Below are positions 50,529-58,216 of a stretch of DNA of 64,000 nucleotides, one piece after another. Source of the stretch: Bacillota bacterium (lineage in GTDB: Bacteria; Bacillota; Clostridia; Lachnospirales; Lachnospiraceae). The stretch spans positions 13,720 through 77,719 of the forward strand of contig JAEZTJ010000032.1 of NCBI GenBank assembly GCA_023421505.1, read 5' to 3'. How positions within the stretch are numbered: the stretch's first letter is position 1; every line of letters starts with the position of its first letter. The notes beneath the pieces were generated by a model. That model was not told where the DNA came from, did not search any database, and was given only the letters and a program-made list of their open reading frames with translations. Both the position numbers and the translations under genes were made by a program.

Positions 50529-51760
50529 TGTCTAATACAACAAAAGCCCCGGCTTATAATTTAACGGTAAAGGATAAATTCAATTTATCAAAATTTCTTT
50601 TTCAATGGGAAATGATCTTAGTCTATATTCTTATATTTATTAATGTAGTGCTGATGACTACGAAGGGGGATCTGTTTTTTGCACCGGGTACCATTCAATC
50701 CATTATACAATCGGGAATGGATTTGTCTCCTTTAGTGCTTGGAATGATATTTGTATTAATGCTGGGTGATATTGATGTTTCAGTAGCTTCCACTATGATT
50801 ATGGCTTCCATGGTAACTGGTTTATCTATGGATGCAGGGCTACCGGTTATCATTTGTGTATTATTTGGTATCCTCGCCGGAGGATTATGCGGAGCATTTA
50901 ATGGTTTTTTAGTAGCTTATATGAAGATGCCCTCCGTTATTGTAACAATTTCAACCTCCTTACTGTTCCGTGGCATCGTAAAAATTATACTTGATGTGAA
51001 TGTCTTGAAAAACTTCCCTAAATTTTATGTTCAGCTCGCATGGACGAATATCTTAGGGATTCCGGTAGCACTAATATTCTTCCTGTTTATGGCAGTAATC
51101 TTCATGATTATACTTCATAAGTCTACCTTTGGACGTAAGCTTTATACCATCGGTAATAATGCAACTTGTGCTACTTATTCCGGTGTTAATGTAGAAAGAA
51201 CGAAGCTGATTGTATTTATAATAATGGGAATTATGGCAGGTATCACCTCTATTCTATTCGTAGGACGTATGGGCGGTGGTGTAAGCTCCACCATGGGTAC
51301 CGGATATGAGCTGGATGCTATAGCAATCTGTGTTTTGGGTGGTATCTCCACCAATGGTGGTAAAGGTAAGGTATATGGACCTATCATTGCAACCCTCATT
51401 ATGACCTTCCTTTCTTATACCTTAGGCTTAATGGGTGTAGATGCTAACTCAAGAAAAATTATGATTGGCTTTATCCTAATCCTAGCAGTTTTAATTCCAA
51501 ATCTGAATAAAACACTGATTGATAATTTGAAGCTTAAGTTTTTCTATGCTAATAGTAAGAATATTCAAGCAATCAATGTGAAAACAGCAGAAGAGGTGAA
51601 AGCTCTTATGAATCAGATAGCAGAAATAAAAAAGGATGCTGCCTTAAAGGAAGCGGCAAAGAAAGACAAAATCAATCAGTACAACGATAAAATTAATTCG
51701 TTGAAAGCAGAATGTAAGGTAAAAACAGAAAAATTAAAAGCGGAATTAAAGGGCAATTAG
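50528..51760 (+). CDS. sugar ABC transporter permease 2 (RbsC-like) with charged C-terminal tail
   Basis: 410 residues. The membrane domain (about 25-335) has the motifs LGDIDVSVASTM, LCGAFNGFLVAYMKMPSV, and ICVLGGISTNGGKGKVYG, homologous to the preceding permease. Residues about 340-410 form a highly charged, Lys/Glu/Ala-rich segment, predicted to be a coiled coil and absent in the other permease; this is unusual for the family. It could bind a partner on the cytoplasmic side. A tandem-repeat tract separates the gene from the second binding protein. Confidence 0.92.
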   Translation: MSNTTKAPAYNLTVKDKFNLSKFLFQWEMILVYILIFINVVLMTTKGDLFFAPGTIQSIIQSGMDLSPLVLGMIFVLMLGDIDVSVASTMIMASMVTGLSMDAGLPVIICVLFGILAGGLCGAFNGFLVAYMKMPSVIVTISTSLLFRGIVKIILDVNVLKNFPKFYVQLAWTNILGIPVALIFFLFMAVIFMIILHKSTFGRKLYTIGNNATCATYSGVNVERTKLIVFIIMGIMAGITSILFVGRMGGGVSSTMGTGYELDAIAICVLGGISTNGGKGKVYGPIIATLIMTFLSYTLGLMGVDANSRKIMIGFILILAVLIPNLNKTLIDNLKLKFFYANSKNIQAINVKTAEEVKALMNQIAEIKKDAALKEAAKKDKINQYNDKINSLKAECKVKTEKLKAELKGN

Positions 51761-51790
51761 AAGTAACTAAGGTAAGATAAGATGCAAATA

Positions 51791-51887
51791 GATAAGAAGC
51801 AATTGGATAAGAAGTAATTAAAGTAGGAAGCTATTAAAGGTAAGAAGCTATTAAGGTAAGAAGTTATTAAGGTGAGAAGGAATTAAG
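51791..51887 (+). repeat. tandem repeat of about 16 bp, six units
   Basis: Units resemble GGTAAGAAGCTATTAA: the last three (51840-51855, 51856-51871, 51872-51887) are exactly 16 bases long and differ at one to four positions; three more degenerate units of 15-17 bases precede them. It lies between the permease and binding-protein genes and does not encode a continuous protein. Confidence 0.8.
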
Positions 51888-51979
51888 TTGTGTTTATATG
51901 CAGTCAATGACTGTTTATATAAAAAAGTTAAGTTGGATTACCAATTTACCTGTAAACTAATCAATGGAGGATGTAAGCA

Positions 51980-53167
51980 ATGAAAAAATTTAAGAAATTG
52001 TTAGCACTTGGTTTAGCAATCTCTATGGTTGCAAGTGCAATGGTAGGCTGTTCTACTACAAAGACAAGCACAGATGGTAAAGCTACAGGCAACACATCTG
52101 GCTCAGACTCAAAAGATAGCAATTCTTTAGAGGGAGCACATGTATTTATGTTCAAATCAACTGGTAATACTTTTGGTGATTTGATGTATGAGGGTTTCAG
52201 TGAGTACATGGAAGCCAAGGGCGAGAAGGTAGTTTATAAGAGCCCTGCAGAAACAACAGTAGCAGCTCAGGTTCAGTTATTAGATGAGCTTATTACACAG
52301 AAAGTAGCTTCTATCACTATCTCCACCAATGGCGATGCTGGTTATGATGAAGTGTTCAAAAAAGCAAAGGATGCTGGTATTACAATTACATCAATTGACT
52401 CAGCAGCAAGCCCTGATTACCGTACAACTCATATCAATCAGGCTGACCCTAATGATATCGGTGCTTACCTTGTTCAAGGTGCAGTATTAATTACCCTTGG
52501 CATTGATTATCCGGAAGATGGCGATATGAAGAAAGCAGTTACAGACTCATTAGCTAGCTATGCTGGTGATGAAATCGTACTTGGCGTTCTTTCTGCTTCA
52601 ATTGATACTCCTGTTCAGAATAGCTGGATCGCAGCAATGGAAGCAGAATTAAAAGATGCTGTATATGCTGGTAAAGTTAGTCCTACAATCGACAAAAAAT
52701 ATGGTAATGATGACTTAACAGAATCGACAACACAGGCACAGGCTTTCGTAGCAGAAAATAAAGTTGACTGTATCATTTCCCCTACAACAGTAGGTATTGC
52801 AGCAGCTGGTCAGACTTTAAAAACTTCTAATAGCAAAATTAAATTAACAGGTTTAGGATTACCTTCCGAGATGCAGTCATTCATGCCTGCACAAGCTACT
52901 GATGATGCATTTGCATCTGTATGCCCTTACATGATGCTTTGGGATGTTATTCACCTTGGTGCAGTTTCTGCAGCATCCACTTTAGCAACAATTGATGGCA
53001 CCTTTGATGGTTCTATTGGTTCAAGCTTTACAATGGACGCGTTCCGAGAATATGCTGAGACTAAATATGAAGCTTATGATAACGGAGATGGTGGTACAGC
53101 GGTATTAGCAGGAACACCTTACGTATTCAACAAAAACAACATGAAGGATTGGATCAAGAAGCTGTAA
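51980..53167 (+). CDS. sugar-binding lipoprotein of the rhamnose-type ABC transporter
   Basis: 395 residues. A signal peptide ends in lipobox MVGC (Cys24), followed by a Ser/Thr/Gly linker and a type I binding-protein fold (VFMFKSTGNTFGDLMYEGF, ITSIDSAASPDYRTTHINQ, LTGLGLPSEMQSFM). AATGGAGG precedes the ATG. It is the likely main solute receptor for the permeases upstream and a paralogue of the protein at 46530. The mutarotase gene downstream points to L-rhamnose or a related deoxy sugar. Confidence 0.92.
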   Translation: MKKFKKLLALGLAISMVASAMVGCSTTKTSTDGKATGNTSGSDSKDSNSLEGAHVFMFKSTGNTFGDLMYEGFSEYMEAKGEKVVYKSPAETTVAAQVQLLDELITQKVASITISTNGDAGYDEVFKKAKDAGITITSIDSAASPDYRTTHINQADPNDIGAYLVQGAVLITLGIDYPEDGDMKKAVTDSLASYAGDEIVLGVLSASIDTPVQNSWIAAMEAELKDAVYAGKVSPTIDKKYGNDDLTESTTQAQAFVAENKVDCIISPTTVGIAAAGQTLKTSNSKIKLTGLGLPSEMQSFMPAQATDDAFASVCPYMMLWDVIHLGAVSAASTLATIDGTFDGSIGSSFTMDAFREYAETKYEAYDNGDGGTAVLAGTPYVFNKNNMKDWIKKL

Positions 53168-53216
53168 TTTGTTTTTGAATAATTGCTTCGGCAATAAATT
53201 GTAAAACCCTATAGAA

Positions 53217-53267
53217 GGGCGTATTGCAGCAATGACTACTTATCATGACGCAATGCGCTCTTTTATT
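53217..53267 (+). terminator. rho-independent terminator
   Basis: GGGCGTATTGC pairs with GCAATGCGCTC (about 53218-53228 and 53250-53260) using two G-U pairs, followed by TTTTATTT. It ends the transporter operon. Confidence 0.85.
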
Positions 53268-53311
53268 TCAAAGGTTATATAGATGATTACGAGACTATAT
53301 AATTTTGTTGT

Positions 53312-53457
53312 TTGTATACACAACATATACTATTGCTTCGTTTCAACGCTCCTGTGAGCATAAGTGTTTTAAGACTTTACTTCCGCTCCGGAGTAGTATA
53401 TGCTGTGTATACAACACTTACAGCTTCTGATTTTCGCAATTACCTAACAAAGGTTAT
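53312..53457 (+). repeat. inverted-repeat element upstream of rhaM, copy 2 of the shared element
   Basis: A 23-base arm (53312-53334, starting TTGTATACACA) pairs with 53392-53414 (ending TGTATACAA) at 21 of 23 positions, with a 57-base loop that contains GCTC/GAGC. The segment 53345-53457 aligns with 46397-46503, so the right arm and the loop are shared with the region before the first binding-protein gene. Confidence 0.75.
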
Positions 53458-53477
53458 ATAGTGAAAGGAATAATAAT

Positions 53478-53804
53478 ATGGAACATAGTAATAAGTATGC
53501 TTGGACTTGGAAAGTGAAAGAAGAGTGTTTGGAAGAGTATATAAAGCTGCATCTGGATCCATGGCCGGAGATTATGGAAGAACATACGAAAGCGGGATAT
53601 CGTAATTATTCCATTTTCCAGAATGGTAATCAGTTTTTCTATTGTTTTGAGTGTGATGATGTAAAAGCTGCTAATGAGTACATTGCACAAAGTGAAGCCT
53701 GTAACCGTTGGAATGCAATTACTTCTAAAATGGTAGAAGGGTCCTTTGATTTTAATGAGGAAGAACCAATCAAATTTATGAAAGAAGTATTCTATTTAAA
53801 ATAA
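53478..53804 (+). CDS. rhaM: L-rhamnose mutarotase
   Basis: 108 residues, the usual length. It interconverts the alpha and beta anomers of L-rhamnose before isomerisation. The family pattern is clear: YAWTWKVKEECLEEYIKLH, DPWPEIMEEHTKAGYRNYSIF, and FYCFECDD near 57-64, with His26-like and Tyr residues at the anomer site. It follows a rhamnose-type ABC operon, but no isomerase, kinase or aldolase lies in the window. AAAGGAATAATAAT precedes the ATG. A terminator follows. Confidence 0.93.
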   Translation: MEHSNKYAWTWKVKEECLEEYIKLHLDPWPEIMEEHTKAGYRNYSIFQNGNQFFYCFECDDVKAANEYIAQSEACNRWNAITSKMVEGSFDFNEEEPIKFMKEVFYLK

Positions 53805-53859
53805 TTAAGATCAAGAGTGTGCTATATCTATAATGTTGCTTCATGCCAAAATAATAAAA

Positions 53860-53898
53860 GGTTATTGCAAAATTAATTATTTGCAGTAACCTTTATTA
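53860..53898 (+). terminator. rho-independent terminator after rhaM
   Basis: GGTTATTGCAAA (53860-53871) pairs with TTTGCAGTAACC (53880-53891), one G-U pair, followed by TTTATT. Confidence 0.82.
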
Positions 53899-54099
53899 GT
53901 TCCAAAGAGGCTGCTACACTCAGCTCTTAATGGTAATTTATGCAGAACCCAAGCCTCTTAAAAAATCATGCTTAAACTGTGCGTTATTCATATGTTCACC
54001 TCATCCTAAATACTTTTCCCTTCTTCGCTTTGATTTACACTTAAGGGAATATTCATAATAACCTCTATTCTGCCGATAGGCATCTCAAATAGTTATGAA

Positions 54100-54139
54100 G
54101 AAGCTTTAAATGAGCACCTCTGTGCTCATTTAAAGCTTC
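54100..54139. repeat. perfect 18-bp-arm palindrome
   Basis: The 18-base arm at 54100-54117 (starting GAAGCTTTAAAT) is an exact reverse complement of 54122-54139, with a CTCT loop. Neither side has a long T run, so it is more likely an RNA-stabilising hairpin or a protein-binding site than a plain terminator. Confidence 0.85.
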
Positions 54140-54163
54140 TCCCAGAGTGTGAAGTGCTTTTCT

Positions 54164-54322
54164 TCACACTTTTTCCTCACTATAATCAGATTTGTATTTC
54201 TGCCGCTTTTTCTTACTTTCAAAAACAGCTGCACGGTATTTCACACCACAGGAAACGCGTTCCTTTCGTTCTTTCGGTGTTTCTTTTGTAAGCTTCAATA
54301 ATGCTTGCTTTTTATTTTTCAT
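54164..54322 (-). CDS. small basic protein of unknown function
   Basis: 52 residues beginning MKNKKQALLKLTK and rich in Lys, Arg and Glu (21 of 52 positively charged or Glu at first view). The ATG (complement of 54320-54322) has AAGGAG six bases before it, so translation is credible. I do not recognise a family. Its end overlaps a hairpin. A longer upstream in-frame reading has no ribosome site and passes through a terminator, so the short form is chosen. It lies downstream of a 24-codon ORF and two terminators on the same strand, which suggests control by readthrough. A nucleic-acid-binding role is only a guess. Confidence 0.55.
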   Translation of the reverse strand: MKNKKQALLKLTKETPKERKERVSCGVKYRAAVFESKKKRQKYKSDYSEEKV

Positions 54323-54405
54323 AATTACTCCTTGTATTAAACTATTTGAAGTTTTTAATAGACTTGTTAATCTTGCCACTAAATGATCCGGTTCTAAAAA
54401 TAGGC

Positions 54406-54434
54406 ACAAAAAAGCCTGGGTGAAATACCCAGGC
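54406..54434 (-). terminator. minus-strand terminator after the small ORF
   Basis: Read on the minus strand, GCCTGGGT pairs with ACCCAGGC (54414-54434), followed by TTTTTTGT. It lies between the 24-codon ORF and the 52-residue gene. Confidence 0.88.
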
Positions 54435-54444
54435 ATCAAAACTG

Positions 54445-54472
54445 AATAAAATAAAAGGCGTTAAATAACGCC
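54445..54472 (-). terminator. minus-strand hairpin overlapping the small ORF stop
   Basis: GGCGTT and AACGCC (54457-54472) form a hairpin containing the TAA stop of the 24-codon ORF, followed on the minus strand by TTTTATTTTATT. Ribosomes reaching the stop would unfold it. Confidence 0.7.
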
Positions 54473-54535
54473 ATGCCAGTTCAGATAGCACGGGTACAAT
54501 TTATTGTTATTTGAATTTTGGTTAATACAAAGCAT
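54461..54535 (-). CDS. 24-residue small peptide, possible leader peptide
   Basis: ATG at the complement of 54533-54535, with AAGAAGGTGA six bases upstream, encodes 24 residues starting MLCINQNSNNNKLY, and ends in TAA at 54461. It contains two Cys, five Asn in a cluster of seven, one Trp and one His. The stop codon lies in a terminator hairpin, the classic layout of a translation-coupled attenuator, though the residues are not an obvious run of one amino acid. It could instead be a secreted signal or a toxin-like peptide. Too short for family recognition. Confidence 0.5.
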   Translation of the reverse strand: MLCINQNSNNNKLYPCYLNWHGVI

Positions 54536-54568
54536 GACGTCACCTTCTTTCTATAATTTACTATCAAT

Positions 54569-54597
54569 AAAGTACCATGAATAAGCGTGTATGTCAA
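54569..54597 (-). promoter_or_regulatory. minus-strand promoter
   Basis: On the minus strand, TTGACA (complement of 54592-54597), 17 bases, then TACTTT (complement of 54569-54574). It fits transcription of the 24-codon ORF, whose start is about 25 bases downstream of the expected start point. Confidence 0.65.
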
Positions 54598-54693
54598 GAA
54601 ATTTACAAATTATAGTTAATATTTTGCAATCTTTAGAATATATTGATTGATTTCATAATGCTCTTTCTATGCAAATGTTATCTGGAATAAGTG

Positions 54694-54749
54694 TTGAATT
54701 TAAAATACCTTTGTGATACAATCAAAATAACCCCCCCTGGGGGATAATT
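54694..54749 (+). promoter_or_regulatory. promoter with CsoR-type operator
   Basis: TTGAAT (54694-54699), 17 bases, TACAAT (54717-54722), followed at 54727-54749 by a GC-rich near-palindrome with seven C, then TG and G residues, flanked by ATAA and ATAAT. CsoR-family repressors bind such C-run/G-run sites. The site covers the start point of transcription. Confidence 0.82.
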
Positions 54750-54768
54750 TTGATTAGGAGTGATAACA

Positions 54769-55059
54769 TTGAACGAAAATCAACATAAACATATTCATAA
54801 TAAAGATGAGCAAAATGCTATTATTAATCGCCTTTCTAGAGCGATTGGACATTTAGAAGCCGTTAAAAAGATGGTTGAGGATGGAGAGGATTGTAGTAAA
54901 GTTCTTATACAGATTGCAGCTGTAAAATCTGCGGTGAATAACGTAGGTAAATTGATATTGAAGGACCATATCAACCATTGCGTCATTGATGCAATTGAAT
55001 CTAGTGATAAAAAGGTATTAGAAGACCTATCCATCGCAATTGATAAATTTATGAAATGA
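54769..55059 (+). CDS. csoR: CsoR/FrmR family copper- or metal-sensing repressor
   Basis: 96 residues from TTG 54769, eight bases after AGGAG; a GTG nine bases upstream overlaps that site. The four-helix DUF156 fold is clear: NAIINRLSRAIGHLEAVKKMV near 16-36 and IAAVKSAVNNVGKLILKDHI near 49-68. Cys42, His67 and Cys71 (H-x3-C) match the Cu(I) ligands Cys-His-Cys of CsoR rather than the set of the nickel sensor RcnR. The N-terminus also has an HKHIH cluster. The operator lies 20-40 bases upstream. The next gene is a DMT transporter, not the usual copper ATPase. Confidence 0.88.
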   Translation: MNENQHKHIHNKDEQNAIINRLSRAIGHLEAVKKMVEDGEDCSKVLIQIAAVKSAVNNVGKLILKDHINHCVIDAIESSDKKVLEDLSIAIDKFMK

Positions 55060-55072
55060 TGGAGAGTGAATT

Positions 55073-55966
55073 ATGAATAGTAAAATCAAGCATAAAATAG
55101 CTATATTCTTTGCTATTTTAGCCGCCACCCTATATGCAATTAGTTCACCGTTATCGAAAATTATTTTAAAAAATATTCAACCAACTATGCTGGCAGCCCT
55201 CTTGTATTTAGGAACAGGTATAGGTATGAGCATAATGGGCTGTATTGGTAAGCTTACAAGAAAAACATATAAGGAATTACATTTAGCAAAAAAGGATATA
55301 CCATTTATCATTGAAATAGTTGTTCTTGATATTGCCGCCCCTATTTGTTTAGCGCTCGGTTTATCTATGACAACAGCGGCTAACACTTCGTTACTTAATA
55401 ATTTTGAAATTGTCGCGACGAGTATAATCGCATTAGTAATTTTTAAAGAAAAGATTTCGAAGCGATTATGGTTATCCATAATTCTTGTGACACTAGCATG
55501 CGCGACATTATCTATTGAAGATATGAGTAGCTTTTCCTTTTCAAAAGGTTCTTTTTATGTAATAGTAGCCTGTATATGCTGGGGTTTTGAGAATAATTGC
55601 ACTAGAATGATTTCTAACAAAAATCCTATGGAGATAGTAATTATAAAAGGATTTGGTTCAGGATTTGGTTCTTTATTAATTGCTTACCTATTAGATCAAA
55701 GAACAAACCGCATAGGATATATCATCATATCCTTATTTTTGGGCTTTATATCCTATGGCTTAAGTATTTATTTTTATGTATTTGCTCAAAGATATCTGGG
55801 TGCTGCGAAAACGAGCACCTATTATGCAATCGCGCCATTTATCGGTGTTATATTTTCATTTCTCATATTTAGAGATATACCATCAAAAGCATTTATTATA
55901 GCATTAATTATTATGCTAATCGGTACTTACCTTGTTTCGAAAGATATTCTTAAGTATTCTGATTAA
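55073..55966 (+). CDS. DMT superfamily (EamA) transporter
   Basis: 297 residues with ten membrane helices in two EamA repeats (about 10-145 and 158-293). Signature stretches are ATLYAISSPLSKIILKNIQPTM and LLNNFEIVATSIIALVIFKEKIS. EamA proteins export or import small metabolites; some work on metal-related or amino-acid substrates. It lies 13 bases after csoR, so it is under the same metal-responsive control, and export of a metal chelate or thiol compound is possible. Substrate unknown. A terminator follows at 55982. Confidence 0.9.
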   Translation: MNSKIKHKIAIFFAILAATLYAISSPLSKIILKNIQPTMLAALLYLGTGIGMSIMGCIGKLTRKTYKELHLAKKDIPFIIEIVVLDIAAPICLALGLSMTTAANTSLLNNFEIVATSIIALVIFKEKISKRLWLSIILVTLACATLSIEDMSSFSFSKGSFYVIVACICWGFENNCTRMISNKNPMEIVIIKGFGSGFGSLLIAYLLDQRTNRIGYIIISLFLGFISYGLSIYFYVFAQRYLGAAKTSTYYAIAPFIGVIFSFLIFRDIPSKAFIIALIIMLIGTYLVSKDILKYSD

Positions 55967-55981
55967 AAGTATTATTTATCG

Positions 55982-56017
55982 GGAGCAAACAGATATTGTT
56001 GAGGTGCTCCAATTTTT
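55982..56017 (+). terminator. rho-independent terminator after the DMT gene
   Basis: GGAGCA (55982-55987) pairs with TGCTCC (56005-56010), followed by AATTTTTG. Confidence 0.75.
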
Positions 56018-56128
56018 GTTTATTAGCAATATTTTTACTAAATGAATTGTAATTACTAGAAGCTACTGGTATCGAAATTATGTTATAATATAATCAGTTG
56101 CATTACAAAGCGCAGTGGAGGGATTATT

Positions 56129-56740
56129 CTGAAGAAAGAGGAATTTTTAAATAGACAGCCAGAAATTATTGGGGCAAATAAATGCAGCCAATATGCAATA
56201 CTTATTCCAATTCTCCGGGTAGAGGGAGACACTTATTTACTTTTAGAAAAGAGATCTGACAAATTAAGGAGGCAGCCGGGAGAGATCTGCTTTCCGGGTG
56301 GAAAACTTGAACAGGGCGAGTCCTTATTGGATTGCGCTATCCGTGAAACTGTCGAAGAACTTAATATCCAAAAAGAGCAAATCAAAGTGCTCGGAACTGG
56401 GGATATATATTTCTCACCCTTTAATTTGATGATACATCCTTTTGTTGGTGAAATATTCGATTATCATGATACCTTTAGCATAGATGAAGTAAATGAAATT
56501 ATAAAAATACCACTTGATTATTTTCGCAATCATCAGCCGGAGATATTCGTAAGTAAGTTAATTAACGAGCCGGCTGAGAATTTCCCTTATGAATGGATAC
56601 CGGGAGGTATAGGATATCCTTGGACAAAAGGTTCTTTTGAAATATTATTCTACCGGTATCATAACTGGACTATTTGGGGGATAACTGCACAAATTGTTAA
56701 TTCGGTGATTAAATTGATAGATGACTATAAGATATATTAG
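56129..56740 (+). CDS. NUDIX hydrolase, CoA pyrophosphatase-like, non-canonical start
   Basis: 203 residues if read from CTG 56129. The NUDIX box GGKLEQGESLLDCAIRETVE (ending EEL) is complete, and the preceding LEKRSDKLRRQPGEICFPGG is the CoA-pyrophosphatase (UPF0035/NudL) signature. Such enzymes cut CoA to phosphopantetheine and adenosine 3',5'-diphosphate. The open frame runs back to a TAG at 56057 with no ATG, GTG or TTG before residue 67. A TTG at 56327 would delete the first half of the NUDIX box, so it cannot be the real start. GGAGGG (56117-56122) sits six bases before CTG 56129 (an ATT lies at 56126). The start is therefore CTG or ATT, or one base in the codon has been lost or mutated. 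Confidence 0.85.
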   Translation: MKKEEFLNRQPEIIGANKCSQYAILIPILRVEGDTYLLLEKRSDKLRRQPGEICFPGGKLEQGESLLDCAIRETVEELNIQKEQIKVLGTGDIYFSPFNLMIHPFVGEIFDYHDTFSIDEVNEIIKIPLDYFRNHQPEIFVSKLINEPAENFPYEWIPGGIGYPWTKGSFEILFYRYHNWTIWGITAQIVNSVIKLIDDYKIY

Positions 56741-56790
56741 TAGCCATAGGAAAAAGTACTTATGAATTGGGAATGAAACATACTATTTGC

Positions 56791-56826
56791 TGCCCTAATT
56801 CGCAGATTTTGGCGGCATGGAGGGTT
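56791..56826 (+). promoter_or_regulatory. leader hairpin before the MFS gene
   Basis: CTGCCCTAATTCGCAGATTT and the following GGCGGC before ATGGAGGG correspond to the cadA leader at 12722-12757. CTGCC pairs with GGCGG using one G-U pair. Confidence 0.6.
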
Positions 56827-56829
56827 AAT

Positions 56830-58089
56830 ATGAAAAACATTTTATTAAAGCATCAATTACTGCGTACTCTTATAAAGCTGCGTGGTAATCCTCGTGCTTG
56901 TATCTATACGGAGCCTATGTGGGGGCTTTCTATGAATCTGTGCCTGCCTTACGCAACTGTGTATATGCTCACTTTTGGCATAAGTGATGTAAAGGTTGGT
57001 ATCGTAACTTCTATTTATATGTTTTCCCAGATGATTTGTGCTTTTATATCTGGGGCCATCGTTGATAAGCTGGGACGCAGGAAGAGTACTATGGTCTTTG
57101 ATTTTCTTGCCTGGAGCCTCCCTTGCCTTATATGGGCGTTCAGTCAGGGCTTTTGGTTCTTTGTTGTTGCGGCAGTGTTTAATGGAATGATGAAGATAAC
57201 TACAGTATCCTGGGATTGTCTACTGGTTGAAGATGCTCCAAAGGATAAAATAACGCAGATCTATTCCTGGGTCATGATATCCGGTAATCTTTCTGCCCTT
57301 TTTGCACCGATCTCCTCGATTCTGGTATCAAAGCTGACACTTGCGCCGGCGATACGTATCTTATATATCAATGCTTTTATTATTATGACAGCAAAGCTTT
57401 TAATTTTGTATAAATTCTCAACAGAAACAGCGGTAGGAAAAATAAGGCGTGAGACAACCCGCGACATGTCATGGACCGAAATGCTGTCTGGCTATAAAGG
57501 AGCATTACATAAATTACTTCATTCTAGTGGAACCAAATTTGCACTCGTTATCAGCATCCTGGTGGAGATAGTAGCGATGCTAGGAATGACCTTTTGGCAG
57601 ATTATTGCCTCCCGCCGTATCGGAGTGCCAGATACTTTATTACCAATCTTTCCGATGGCTCGAAGTATACTTTCCATTATACTGTTCTTTACAGTTATCA
57701 CACACATTAAGCAGTCAAAGCTGAAATGGCCGCTATATGGAGGCTTCTTCAGTTCCATTATAGGCTGTATATTACTAATTTCCATTACAGAAACCGGTGT
57801 GTGGGGATATATAATTTTATCGGCATCTTTAGTTTTTGAAGCGTTTGGGGTAGCTATTTTGAGTACGCTTAGGGAATCCCTGGTTGCTATTCATGTAGAC
57901 CATACGGAGCGTTCTGGAATTATGGCTCTGCTTCAGACAGCAGTAATGCTTATAAGTGTACCCTTTGGATACATAGGAGGAGTACTTAGTGATATTTCAA
58001 GAATATTGCCTTTTATACTGAGTATTGTCTTGTTACTGTTAGGAATATTGGTAACAGCCTTGTTTTATCATGCTTCTTCCAATCATTAA
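56830..58089 (+). CDS. MFS family transporter
   Basis: 419 residues from ATG 56830 after ATGGAGGG; an upstream in-frame ATG would read through the leader hairpin. It has 12 membrane helices, with the MFS A-like motif DKLGRRKST near residues 80-88 in the loop between helices 2 and 3. The middle loop (about 205-235) is charged. Typical substrates are drugs or sugars; none can be assigned. It is the only gene in its transcript and has a leader hairpin shared with cadA, pgk and the gene at 24940. Confidence 0.88.
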   Translation: MKNILLKHQLLRTLIKLRGNPRACIYTEPMWGLSMNLCLPYATVYMLTFGISDVKVGIVTSIYMFSQMICAFISGAIVDKLGRRKSTMVFDFLAWSLPCLIWAFSQGFWFFVVAAVFNGMMKITTVSWDCLLVEDAPKDKITQIYSWVMISGNLSALFAPISSILVSKLTLAPAIRILYINAFIIMTAKLLILYKFSTETAVGKIRRETTRDMSWTEMLSGYKGALHKLLHSSGTKFALVISILVEIVAMLGMTFWQIIASRRIGVPDTLLPIFPMARSILSIILFFTVITHIKQSKLKWPLYGGFFSSIIGCILLISITETGVWGYIILSASLVFEAFGVAILSTLRESLVAIHVDHTERSGIMALLQTAVMLISVPFGYIGGVLSDISRILPFILSIVLLLLGILVTALFYHASSNH

Positions 58090-58216
58090 TCATTTAGGGT
58101 ATATCAAAAACCATAGTATATAAAGAATTGTTCCATTTCTTTACATCTACGGCATATGATTTGGAAGAAATTGAATTAATTAAAAAATAAAATATAATGG
58201 GACTGAGGAGCCTTAT

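Larger units (their letters stand above)
53805..54163. other. gap between rhaM and a convergent small gene
   Basis: 359 bases. It holds the terminator at 53860, a perfect 36-base palindrome at 54100-54139, and a hairpin GTGTGAAG/CTTCACAC with T run reading rightward into the end of the minus-strand gene. No coding frame seen. Confidence 0.5.
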
